NCBI GenBank assembly: GCA_900541965.1
Contig: UQLN01000051.1
Span: 1-33,055, forward strand
Reading direction: 5' to 3'
Length of the DNA: 33,055 bases
From: an uncultured Parabacteroides sp.
GTDB taxonomy: Bacteria; Bacteroidota; Bacteroidia; Bacteroidales; Tannerellaceae
The notes beneath the pieces are model-generated. The model was not told where the DNA came from and made no database searches. It saw only the letters and a list, made by a program, of their open reading frames with translations. Made by a program: the position numbers and the translations under genes. Shown in pieces: positions 8,113-14,804 of this stretch; within the stretch, counting starts at the first letter, position 1, and every line of letters starts with the position of its first letter.

Positions 8113-9519
8113 ATGTATAAACATATCTTCCTTCTTTTATTCCCCCTGTTGTTGTCGGGCAGTTGTAACACTACCTCCAAACAGGTCGAACAAGAGGAGG
8201 AAGATATAGTTGTCACCGACCTTCCGCAACTCAAAGCACAAGGGGAAATAACTGCTGTTACATTATACAGCTCCACTTCCTATTTCCAATACAAAATGCA
8301 GCCGATGGGTTACGAATACGATCTTATCAAAGATTTTGCCCGTTCCCAAGGGCTAAAACTGAATATTAAAGTAGCCGAGAATGCAACCCGACTGGTTGAA
8401 ATGCTTGAAGCAGGTGATGCGGATGTGGTGGCCTTCCCTATTCCTTTAAACAACAAGCTAAAAGAAAAAGTAATCTATTGCGGACGGGAAGAGCAAGACA
8501 GCCAGGTGCTGATACAACGCTCCAATAAAGGAGATACCTTACTTACGGATGTCACCCAATTGTTGGGCAAAGATATATATGTAAAACCCGGAACCAAATA
8601 CTACGAACGGTTGAAGAATCTGGACGTAGAACTGGGTGGTGGCATACACATCCATGAGATGCCGCAAGATACCATTACTTCGGAAGACTTAATCAGCATG
8701 GTTTCACAAGGTCAAATACCCTATACTATCAGTGACGAGAACATCGCCCGGCTAAATAAAACGTATTTCTGGAATATCAATGTCTCCCTAAAAATAAGCT
8801 TCCTGCAACGTTCTTCCTGGGTGGTACGCAATACCAGTCCGGAACTTGCAAAAGCTATTAACGAGTGGGCTTCGGACAAGACTGGAAATCATATTTACAA
8901 AGCATTGACCAAACGGTATTTTGAGTTAGGCAAGCAGCCCTTTTCGGCCGAACTGTCGGAAGTGAAAAACGGGCATATATCCCCATACGACGATTTATTC
9001 CGCAAATACGCAAAAAATATAGGATGGGATTGGCAACTCCTTGCTTCTATTGCTTATCAGGAGTCACGTTTCAATCCGAATGTTGTCTCATGGGCCGGTG
9101 CAGAAGGTTTAATGGGTATTATGCCGAATACAGCCAAAGCTTTAGGAGTTACTCCCCATGAACTGAAAGAGCCGGATACGGGCATCCGGACCGGAGTGGA
9201 TTGTTTACGAAAGTTTCGCCAGGGCTTTAACGACATAACCGACCCTGTAGAAAAAATCAAATTCACTTTAGCTTCCTATAATGCAGGCATCGGACATATT
9301 TATGATGCACAACGGCTGGCGGAAAAGTATGGTAAGAATCCGAATGTATGGGATGATAATGTATCTGAATATATCCGCCTCAAAAACGACCCGGAATATT
9401 ATAATGACCCGGTCTGCAAACACGGTTATCTCCGTGGCTCGGAAACATTCAATTACGTACGGGAAGTGATGGAACGCTACAAATATTATAAGCAGAAAAC
9501 CGGACACAAGAAAACGTAA
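8113..9519 (+). CDS. mltF: Membrane-bound lytic murein transglycosylase F
   Basis: This 468-residue lipoprotein (signal peptide with LSGSC, acceptor C18) should be anchored in the outer membrane and cut peptidoglycan glycan strands to 1,6-anhydro ends. It has the MltF two-domain layout: an N-terminal solute-binding-protein-like regulatory domain (about 45-270) and a C-terminal SLT domain (about 295-460). The catalytic glutamate is E317 in AYQESRFNP, followed by the family motifs AEGLMGIMP and SYNAGIGH. In known MltF proteins the N-terminal domain controls the lyase by binding muropeptide. The gene begins 11 bases after rlmD. It converges on the HATPase gene with four bases between the stop codons, and I see no hairpin terminator there. 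Confidence 0.93.
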   Translation: MYKHIFLLLFPLLLSGSCNTTSKQVEQEEEDIVVTDLPQLKAQGEITAVTLYSSTSYFQYKMQPMGYEYDLIKDFARSQGLKLNIKVAENATRLVEMLEAGDADVVAFPIPLNNKLKEKVIYCGREEQDSQVLIQRSNKGDTLLTDVTQLLGKDIYVKPGTKYYERLKNLDVELGGGIHIHEMPQDTITSEDLISMVSQGQIPYTISDENIARLNKTYFWNINVSLKISFLQRSSWVVRNTSPELAKAINEWASDKTGNHIYKALTKRYFELGKQPFSAELSEVKNGHISPYDDLFRKYAKNIGWDWQLLASIAYQESRFNPNVVSWAGAEGLMGIMPNTAKALGVTPHELKEPDTGIRTGVDCLRKFRQGFNDITDPVEKIKFTLASYNAGIGHIYDAQRLAEKYGKNPNVWDDNVSEYIRLKNDPEYYNDPVCKHGYLRGSETFNYVREVMERYKYYKQKTGHKKT

Positions 9520-9523
9520 GCCT

Positions 9524-10051
9524 TTATTTTCCTATATTTCCTGCTATCATGTCTTTTACCAAAAGCATTACTTTCGGATGACTGACGGGAATGCCGTCCA
9601 TGACTTCTTTTATTGCTTCCGTACTGATGGCAAACGAAACATCATTCGCTTCATAGATAAAACGGATATTCACGTCCGGATTGCCGGTAATAAGCATCGC
9701 TATAGTGCCCGGCAAATCTCCCCAGGGAGGACAGTCGATATGAGAGGCTATAAAAACAACTTCGATATCCGTACCCTTTCCTACTTCCGACTTAATAGAC
9801 ATGAAACCGCCGGTCTGGTCTGCATTCTGTTTCAGAAAGGGCAGTCCCAACCCTACTCTGCGGGTGGTACGGGTGGTGTAAAACGGATCGGTTACATGTG
9901 CCACTGTTTCCGCATTCATACCACAACCGTTATCTGCAATGTGCATGGTTATCTTATCCTGCTTCTCTTCTATATAAATAAGTATATCGGAAGCTCCGGC
10001 ACGGACACTGTTGCCGGTAATATCAGTCAGGTGGAAAGACAGGTTATCCAT
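9524..10051 (-). CDS. Stand-alone HATPase-domain protein, last gene of the hydrogenase-like operon
   Basis: The ATG at 10051 was chosen because the longer open frame (to 10255) runs back into the PHP gene and its first 68 residues look like a shadow; this start leaves 22 bases after the PHP stop. The 175-residue product is a GHKL ATP-binding fold without the dimerisation/H-box part of a histidine kinase: N-box NSVRAGASD (14-22), DNGCGM (40-45), an ATP-lid GLGLPFLKQ (67-75) and GKGT (91-94). It could phosphorylate or bind a partner, or act as an ATP-dependent switch like anti-sigma kinases. A C-terminal extension of about 70 residues has no motif I recognise. Lone HATPases of this kind occur beside bifurcating [FeFe]-hydrogenase genes in Firmicutes; here the hydrogenase structural genes are absent. 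Confidence 0.85.
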   Translation of the reverse strand: MDNLSFHLTDITGNSVRAGASDILIYIEEKQDKITMHIADNGCGMNAETVAHVTDPFYTTRTTRRVGLGLPFLKQNADQTGGFMSIKSEVGKGTDIEVVFIASHIDCPPWGDLPGTIAMLITGNPDVNIRFIYEANDVSFAISTEAIKEVMDGIPVSHPKVMLLVKDMIAGNIGK

Positions 10052-10073
10052 AATTATCAGTATTATCTTAAAC

Positions 10074-10814
10074 TTAAACCGTATATATCGAATGGCCGTT
10101 TTCTCTCCGGAAAGCCATAAGCAGGTTCTCAAAAGAAAGCTTTTCGGTTTGCCAGAAAGAATACCGGCTACCAATCTGCTCCGGGCAATGTGCATCGGAA
10201 GCAGTATATTGCGTATAATTCCGGAGATATGAATGAACGGACAGAAGTTTCTCATAACGTTCGGAATGGTTAAATTCTATGCCATCCAAAGGTAATGAAG
10301 GATCGATAAATCCCAATTGCCCTATTAAGCTGAAAGAAGGACGTTCAACATGGGCGGCAGTAAATATGCCCCCTAACCTTTTCACAGTTGCTGCAATCCG
10401 GTCGACACTCTGGTCCAATGCGGAAATAAGCAGATAAGGGGCTTCGCCCATAATTTCATTCCGGCTATTTACCCATACCTGGTCGCCAAAACGTTCCGGA
10501 TTATTCGGAATCGGAGGCAGATGTTTATCCATATACGACTGGAAAGCGGACCGCGCGTCATCTGTAGGAAATAAAGCGATGCAATGAGCCTCTTCAAGCG
10601 TAGTTACTTCGGCCCCGGCAAAGACTGTTAATCCAGCTTCTGCTCCCAACTTCTGTACTTCAAGACATTGGAGCGTACTGTTATGGTCGGTAATAGCAAT
10701 CGCATCGAGCCCACGGGCAAGAGCCATTTCTACTATCGCCGAAGGACTCATTTCCAAACTTCCGCAAGGAGAAAGGCAAGTATGAATATGCAGGTCCACC
10801 CGGTAAGAATTCAT
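10074..10814 (-). CDS. PHP-domain metal-dependent phosphoesterase
   Basis: The 246-residue protein has the PHP metal-binding set: H9 and H11 in DLHIHT, D43 and H44 in ITDHNS, E69 in GAEVTT, H77, H155 in TAAHVERPS and D207/H209 in SDAHC. PHP proteins hydrolyse phosphate esters with a trinuclear metal site; the substrate here is unknown. Its start overlaps the stop of the upstream DRTGG gene by four bases, a sign of translational coupling. Together with the two HATPase proteins of the operon it could form a kinase/phosphatase pair acting on a shared target, but that is inference. A nucleotide or sugar-phosphate phosphatase is the alternative. Confidence 0.9.
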   Translation of the reverse strand: MNSYRVDLHIHTCLSPCGSLEMSPSAIVEMALARGLDAIAITDHNSTLQCLEVQKLGAEAGLTVFAGAEVTTLEEAHCIALFPTDDARSAFQSYMDKHLPPIPNNPERFGDQVWVNSRNEIMGEAPYLLISALDQSVDRIAATVKRLGGIFTAAHVERPSFSLIGQLGFIDPSLPLDGIEFNHSERYEKLLSVHSYLRNYTQYTASDAHCPEQIGSRYSFWQTEKLSFENLLMAFRRENGHSIYTV

Positions 10815-11149
10815 TTCTGTTGTAAGAGTTGATAGATTTTTCCGGTTGCTTCAAAAGCGGACATATCGGTACCTAATAGCGCAACACCCTCCGCATTTGC
10901 CTTCTGCAAAGTTTCTTCAGCAGGTGAAGCTCCATTTACAATCAGGATACCGGCAACTTCTTTCAGAGCAGCTACTGCTATAATATTAGGATGTGTCTGC
11001 ATCGTTATCCATATCATACCTTCTTCGATATGTCCCATCACATCACTTAATAAATCACTTGTATAGCCATCCGCTATTTCCATATCCAAAGCGGAATCTC
11101 CACAGAACACTTTCAGATTCAATTTATTTACCAGATCATTGACCTTCAT
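10811..11149 (-). CDS. Small DRTGG-type domain protein (second copy)
   Basis: The 112-residue single-domain protein resembles stand-alone DRTGG-family proteins. Its N-terminal core has VFCGDS and a SDLLSDV motif, then a hydrophobic strand (MIWITMQTH) and a middle segment ending in GILIVNG; the end is SAFEATGKIYQLL. The literal residues D-R-T-G-G are not present, and there is no attached CBS or HPr-kinase domain. DRTGG domains are usually regulatory modules that bind a small ligand or partner. It is a paralogue of the protein at 12964-13308 (shared CGDS and SDL-SDV). Its start lies 14 bases inside the 3' end of the hydrogenase-like gene and its stop overlaps the PHP start, so all three are translated as a unit. 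Confidence 0.8.
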   Translation of the reverse strand: MKVNDLVNKLNLKVFCGDSALDMEIADGYTSDLLSDVMGHIEEGMIWITMQTHPNIIAVAALKEVAGILIVNGASPAEETLQKANAEGVALLGTDMSAFEATGKIYQLLQQK

Positions 11150-12515
11150 ATTTAGCTCCTTTCTTATAACAGTCTTTACTTAAACGGTCTTTGCCCCATC
11201 TTTTTTCTATCAGGCGGAAAGCATGTTCCTTATCCAGTTTTCCATGTTTTTCCATATTGCGCTGCATGAATACACAATCACTGAACTGCGCCTCATGCCG
11301 GACTATATCTTCAGCCAGATTCTGGCAATTGGGAGCACCACATGCTCCGCAATCGATTCCCGGAAGATAACACATTAATTTCCGAACCTGCTCCATTTTT
11401 TTCAAAACTTCTTCTATATTTCCATCATAGGGTAATTTAGGATTAGGCTCGAGTGGGGCAATTGTAATATGTTCCTTCAAATAATCCAAAGCATATTTTG
11501 TTTCCATATCATATACCTGCGGCATTTTTTCCCGTTTCATAGAACGTTTCATTATACGCTCGGAAGTAAGGAAACGGTTTGCCACTGTCAGGATACCACC
11601 GGCACAACTACGGTCGCAGGCACGGAGCTCGAGAAAATCGACATTACGGACTTCGGTCGTTGTCTCCATCCGTTCCAGAAACTCTATTACATTATGTATC
11701 TCATCTATAGCAAGGCAACGACCGGAAAAATATTTTGCTTCTCCCCCTGTCTGGCTCCACCGCATCTCCTTTTTGGTAAGTGTCGGAGGAAGCTTACATT
11801 CGGGGATATAACCTTTCGGACGGTTTTTCAGGATGTGGTAAACCTTATTATACAAGGTATCCATATTAATAACTCCTTTAATAGCCGAATAATATCCTTG
11901 CTTTCCTTTCAATGCCGCAATCTTGGCAGCACAAGGTGTGGCGTAGAACATTCCTATTTTTTCCTGGGAGAAACCCTCTTCTTCCAATTGTTTGTGGTAA
12001 TAGGTGGCTGTTGCATTAACCGGAGATTTAACCAATAAAATATTATCCACCAATGCCGGAAAACGGACTTGTATCAACCGGACAATTGCCGGACAAAAGG
12101 AACTTATAACCGGACGGTCTTCCATATTTTCCATTTGCCGCAACATTTCCCGATGAATAATATCTGCTGTAAACTCCACCTGATAGACGTGTGTAAAACC
12201 AAGTTCATACAAAGCACTGAATATTTCTTCTTCGGTCGTATATTTAGAGAATTGCCCGATAAAAACAGAAGGTATCAATACAACCCGGGCTTCATAATCG
12301 AATATTTTCTGAAAGTCATCCTGTTCTACATAGATAGCCTCTGTGGGACATACTTTCATACATTCGGCACAATCCACACACCAGTCTTTGCGAATCGTCG
12401 CTTTCCCATCGCAAATCCGTACTGCTCCGGTCGGACATTCTTTCATACAATGCGTACAACCGATACAACGTTCATTGTCTATTTGTAATGCATGGTAAAA
12501 TTTCGTATTCTCCAT
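11136..12515 (-). CDS. [FeFe]-hydrogenase-like iron-sulfur protein, putative sensor
   Basis: The 459-residue protein starts with two [4Fe-4S] ferredoxin motifs (C17/C20/C23/C27 and C46/C49/C52/C56). The hydrogenase large-subunit domain follows: L1 ISSFCPA with C141, L2 YATPCAAK with C195 and L3 ELRACDRSCAGG with C300 and C304. These four cysteines are the expected H-cluster ligands. Residues near the cluster differ from catalytic enzymes: F140 replaces the proton-transfer Cys, T193 the L2 Met and R298 the L3 Met. A C-terminal Fe-S domain has C389-x2-C-x4-C-x16-C414, as in RnfB-type and putative sensory hydrogenases. There is no PAS domain and no separate catalytic subunit. It resembles the divergent groups of [FeFe] hydrogenase described as putatively sensory. 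The gene is central in a six-gene signalling operon, which supports a sensing role. Whether it holds a full H-cluster is unknown; no HydE, HydF or HydG maturase is in the window. Confidence 0.88.
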   Translation of the reverse strand: MENTKFYHALQIDNERCIGCTHCMKECPTGAVRICDGKATIRKDWCVDCAECMKVCPTEAIYVEQDDFQKIFDYEARVVLIPSVFIGQFSKYTTEEEIFSALYELGFTHVYQVEFTADIIHREMLRQMENMEDRPVISSFCPAIVRLIQVRFPALVDNILLVKSPVNATATYYHKQLEEEGFSQEKIGMFYATPCAAKIAALKGKQGYYSAIKGVINMDTLYNKVYHILKNRPKGYIPECKLPPTLTKKEMRWSQTGGEAKYFSGRCLAIDEIHNVIEFLERMETTTEVRNVDFLELRACDRSCAGGILTVANRFLTSERIMKRSMKREKMPQVYDMETKYALDYLKEHITIAPLEPNPKLPYDGNIEEVLKKMEQVRKLMCYLPGIDCGACGAPNCQNLAEDIVRHEAQFSDCVFMQRNMEKHGKLDKEHAFRLIEKRWGKDRLSKDCYKKGAKYEGQ

Positions 12516-12518
12516 ATT

Positions 12519-12944
12519 TTAATCCTCAGGCTTTGAGAACCAGGTCATCATCCGGACAGTCGTTCCGACTCCGACCTTACTCTCTAGATTTAATTCATCA
12601 ACATTCTTTTTCATATTCGGCAATCCCATACCGGCACCGAAACCCATTTCCCGGACAGCAGGCGAAGCAGTAGAATACCCTTCTCTCATAGCCTGTTCTA
12701 TATCCTGTATGCCAGGTCCTTCATCCTGAAGCTGCATTATTATTTTATCGGCTTCCACCTCTACTAAAACGGTTCCCCGCCAAGCATGGGCAACAACATT
12801 CACCTCCGCCTCATAAAGAGCCACAACCACCCGTTTGATAATACGTGGATCAACAGACAACTGTTTCAATACTTTCTTTATCTGGCTGGAAGCATAGCCA
12901 GCCTTTGAGAAATTACCACCTTCCAATTCGAATTTGAATTGCAT
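12519..12944 (-). CDS. RsbW/RsbT-like anti-sigma-type ATPase
   Basis: The 141-residue protein is a GHKL ATPase of the serine-kinase anti-sigma type: N-box ALYEAEVNVVAHA (42-54, with E47 and N49), DEGPGI (74-79) and the lid GFGAGMGLPNMKK (101-113). The MGFGAGMGLPN lid is closer to RsbT-like kinases than to two-component kinases, and there is no phospho-acceptor histidine region. Such proteins either sequester a sigma factor or phosphorylate an STAS-domain partner; neither type of target is encoded nearby, so the partner could be a DRTGG protein or the hydrogenase-like protein. It ends only three bases before the start of the hydrogenase-like gene. Confidence 0.87.
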   Translation of the reverse strand: MQFKFELEGGNFSKAGYASSQIKKVLKQLSVDPRIIKRVVVALYEAEVNVVAHAWRGTVLVEVEADKIIMQLQDEGPGIQDIEQAMREGYSTASPAVREMGFGAGMGLPNMKKNVDELNLESKVGVGTTVRMMTWFSKPED

Positions 12945-12963
12945 CTCATCTCCTCCTTCTTCT

Positions 12964-13308
12964 TTAATAAACAGGCAAAAGCCCTCTGCTATACAATTCG
13001 CCTACTGTGTGATATAGAGAATGGGAAGTTTCCATCAAAACCATATTATTTTCTACGGCAACTTCTATCATATCAGGAGTTACTTTCTTTCCACGGACAA
13101 AAAGTATACATGTGATATCCGCCATTTCTGCGGTCCGAATAGTTTGCATATTACATAAACCTGTGATTAAAAGGACTTCATCACAGTCAAGGGTTAACAC
13201 ATCGCTCATCAAATCGCTGGCGAATGCACATTGGACATCTTGGTCTGCATCACTGTCCCCACATACAACCACCGCATCTGTCAGTGCCAGAATTTGCCGT
13301 ATCTTCAT
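12964..13308 (-). CDS. Small DRTGG-type domain protein (first gene of operon)
   Basis: The 114-residue protein is a divergent paralogue of the one at 10811-11149. Both share VCGDS/FCGDS, an SDLMSDV/SDLLSDV motif, a strand ending in a hydrophobic patch and a closing hLY helix. A second similarity is the middle segment (TCILFVRGK against GILIVNGAS). It has no other domain and no literal DRTGG residues. It lies 44 bases downstream of the AraC-type regulator on the same strand and 19 bases before the RsbW-like gene. I see no TAnnTTTG in the 44-base gap, so it may be read from the regulator's transcript. Confidence 0.78.
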   Translation of the reverse strand: MKIRQILALTDAVVVCGDSDADQDVQCAFASDLMSDVLTLDCDEVLLITGLCNMQTIRTAEMADITCILFVRGKKVTPDMIEVAVENNMVLMETSHSLYHTVGELYSRGLLPVY

Positions 13309-13352
13309 AATATTAAGATTATAATTACAGGCACTAATATAGAAATAATTTC

Positions 13353-14486
13353 TTATAGACGAGGGGTTTGAGATATTTTTTCCAAATACTCTGTCGGAGA
13401 CATTTTTTCTTTTTCAGTAAAACGGCGATAAAAGCTGGAACGGGAAGTAAAACCACAGCGATACATAAGCTCTTTGATCGACATACCCGGATATAAGCCA
13501 GCCTGTGCTTTAAAATATTCCAGCCTCAAATGATTGATATATTCACTGAATCCGGTAAATCCGCTATATTGAATGGCTTTTATCAATGTACTCCGTTTAG
13601 CATTCAAATCTTTGGTCAGCTGCAAAATATTATAATCGGGATTTGTAAAGGGTTGCTGCTTCTCCATCACTTCAACCATCCTAAGATGTAATCCATAAAT
13701 AAGTGGAGAAACAACCGTTTCCTGGTATTCTTCTTTCTCTTGTTGGGTAAATTCAGCCTCAACACGGGGATAAGACAAAGGGTCTTCTTTGTATATATAC
13801 AAGAATGTAAAAATATCCGGGATAAAAGTAACCAAGAAAGCATAATATGTAAATATCATATCATTTGCTTTCAAAATAAACAGCAAATAAGATACCATCA
13901 ATAAGAAAAAGGAAGAGATATAAAAATACATCATTGTTGTAGGCTTTCGCTTTGATATAAGCCATGTTCCGGCAAAAGGCACAAAGAAATAAATCATTGG
14001 AGTTGTCATCGACAAAATAAAATATCCTGCACGTATTTGTACGTCCAGGATACCTAAATTATCCAGTATGCCTCCAAATGAGTAAACTGGAGTAATTTTG
14101 CCATTAAAACATATATAACACAGACAAACCAGCGTTGAAAAAATAAAAGGTAAAGATAGAGTAATAAAACGTAGCGGATTCAACCACCCCGGACGCAACG
14201 ATATTATAGGAACTAAGGAAAATATATGAATAAAGGAATACCATTTTAACATACGGGGGAAAATCAACAAATAATTCCTCTCCCCCAATCCATAATTATG
14301 GATGAACCGACCAAGCCATTCCAGATTATCCACCAGCATACTCAGAGAACAGACCAGAACTATCGCCCCCCACAACAATTTGATCCGGTTATCTTGAGCT
14401 CTTGATATTAATACCGTACTGAATACGATTCCGACCAAATTCAGGACTATGATAATTATCAATATGCAAAAAGAAATATCAGGCAT
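13353..14486 (-). CDS. Membrane-anchored AraC-family transcriptional regulator
   Basis: The 377-residue protein has about seven predicted membrane helices (roughly 5-27, 37-54, 84-97, 105-127, 153-177, 185-205, 211-232), a charged linker and a C-terminal AraC/XylS double helix-turn-helix (about 285-370). The second HTH includes SIKELMYRCGFTSRSSFYRRF. A 7TM-like sensor joined to AraC DNA-binding helices would bind DNA from the membrane. It is divergent from ppdK and is followed by the hydrogenase-like operon on the same strand, so either could be its target. The ligand is unknown. The membrane part has no recognisable catalytic motif. Family assignment by the HTH is secure; the membrane topology is estimated by eye. 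Confidence 0.88.
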   Translation of the reverse strand: MPDISFCILIIIIVLNLVGIVFSTVLISRAQDNRIKLLWGAIVLVCSLSMLVDNLEWLGRFIHNYGLGERNYLLIFPRMLKWYSFIHIFSLVPIISLRPGWLNPLRFITLSLPFIFSTLVCLCYICFNGKITPVYSFGGILDNLGILDVQIRAGYFILSMTTPMIYFFVPFAGTWLISKRKPTTMMYFYISSFFLLMVSYLLFILKANDMIFTYYAFLVTFIPDIFTFLYIYKEDPLSYPRVEAEFTQQEKEEYQETVVSPLIYGLHLRMVEVMEKQQPFTNPDYNILQLTKDLNAKRSTLIKAIQYSGFTGFSEYINHLRLEYFKAQAGLYPGMSIKELMYRCGFTSRSSFYRRFTEKEKMSPTEYLEKISQTPRL

Positions 14487-14640
14487 TTATGTTCTATCTC
14501 CTCAATTCTTATCTAAAATTATAGACGACCTTTTTATATAGAAAAATCAATATTGCTGCACTATCAAAATCAACAACCGGAAGCATTTACAGGCAAAAAC
14601 GATTTATAAAAAAAGACCATTTTTATCAAATTCCGGCACG

Positions 14641-14648
14641 CAAATATA
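14641..14648 (-). promoter_or_regulatory. Candidate -7 promoter element for the AraC-type regulator
   Basis: The minus strand reads TATATTTG, an exact TAnnTTTG match, which would give a leader of about 150 bases. It sits in an AT repeat, so a chance match is possible. Confidence 0.35.
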
Positions 14649-14736
14649 TATATTTACCTGAATATAAAGACTAAGAATGGTTATAAAACACATAAAAATC
14701 TTTTATACAATATGGCGAGACTACCCCCAAATAGTC

Positions 14737-14744
14737 TATATTTG
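14737..14744 (+). promoter_or_regulatory. Candidate -7 promoter element for ppdK
   Basis: TATATTTG matches TAnnTTTG and lies 60 bases upstream of the ATG at 14805. No -33 TTTG stands out. Confidence 0.55.
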
Positions 14745-14804
14745 CACTCATTGCAATGTAGAGATAGCAAAAACCAATCTAAAACATAGATAATACTGTT
14801 GAAT

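Larger units (their letters stand above)
14487..14804. other. Divergent intergenic region between the AraC-type regulator and ppdK
   Basis: This 318-base AT-rich stretch holds no gene. It contains opposed -7 motifs at 14641-14648 (minus) and 14737-14744 (plus). The region between them could host shared operators, but I see no convincing palindrome. Confidence 0.7.

Noticed and set aside
9524..10255. Longer 243-residue version of the lone HATPase
   Set aside because: The extra N-terminus overlaps the 3' end of the PHP gene by 182 bases and has no domain sense; the ATG at 10051 fits the operon spacing and the N-box position.
11469..12488. Two plus-strand open frames (189 and 139 codons) opposite the hydrogenase-like gene
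   Set aside because: They are antisense to a gene with many conserved cysteine motifs and have no recognisable features of their own.
12945..12963. A hidden gene or promoter in the gap between the first DRTGG gene and the ATPase gene
   Set aside because: The gap is only 19 bases and contains nothing beyond a purine-rich ribosome-binding-type stretch.
14641..14660. AT repeat near the regulator promoter as a phase-variable tract
   Set aside because: It is short (about five TA steps) and not in a coding region; no evidence of variation.
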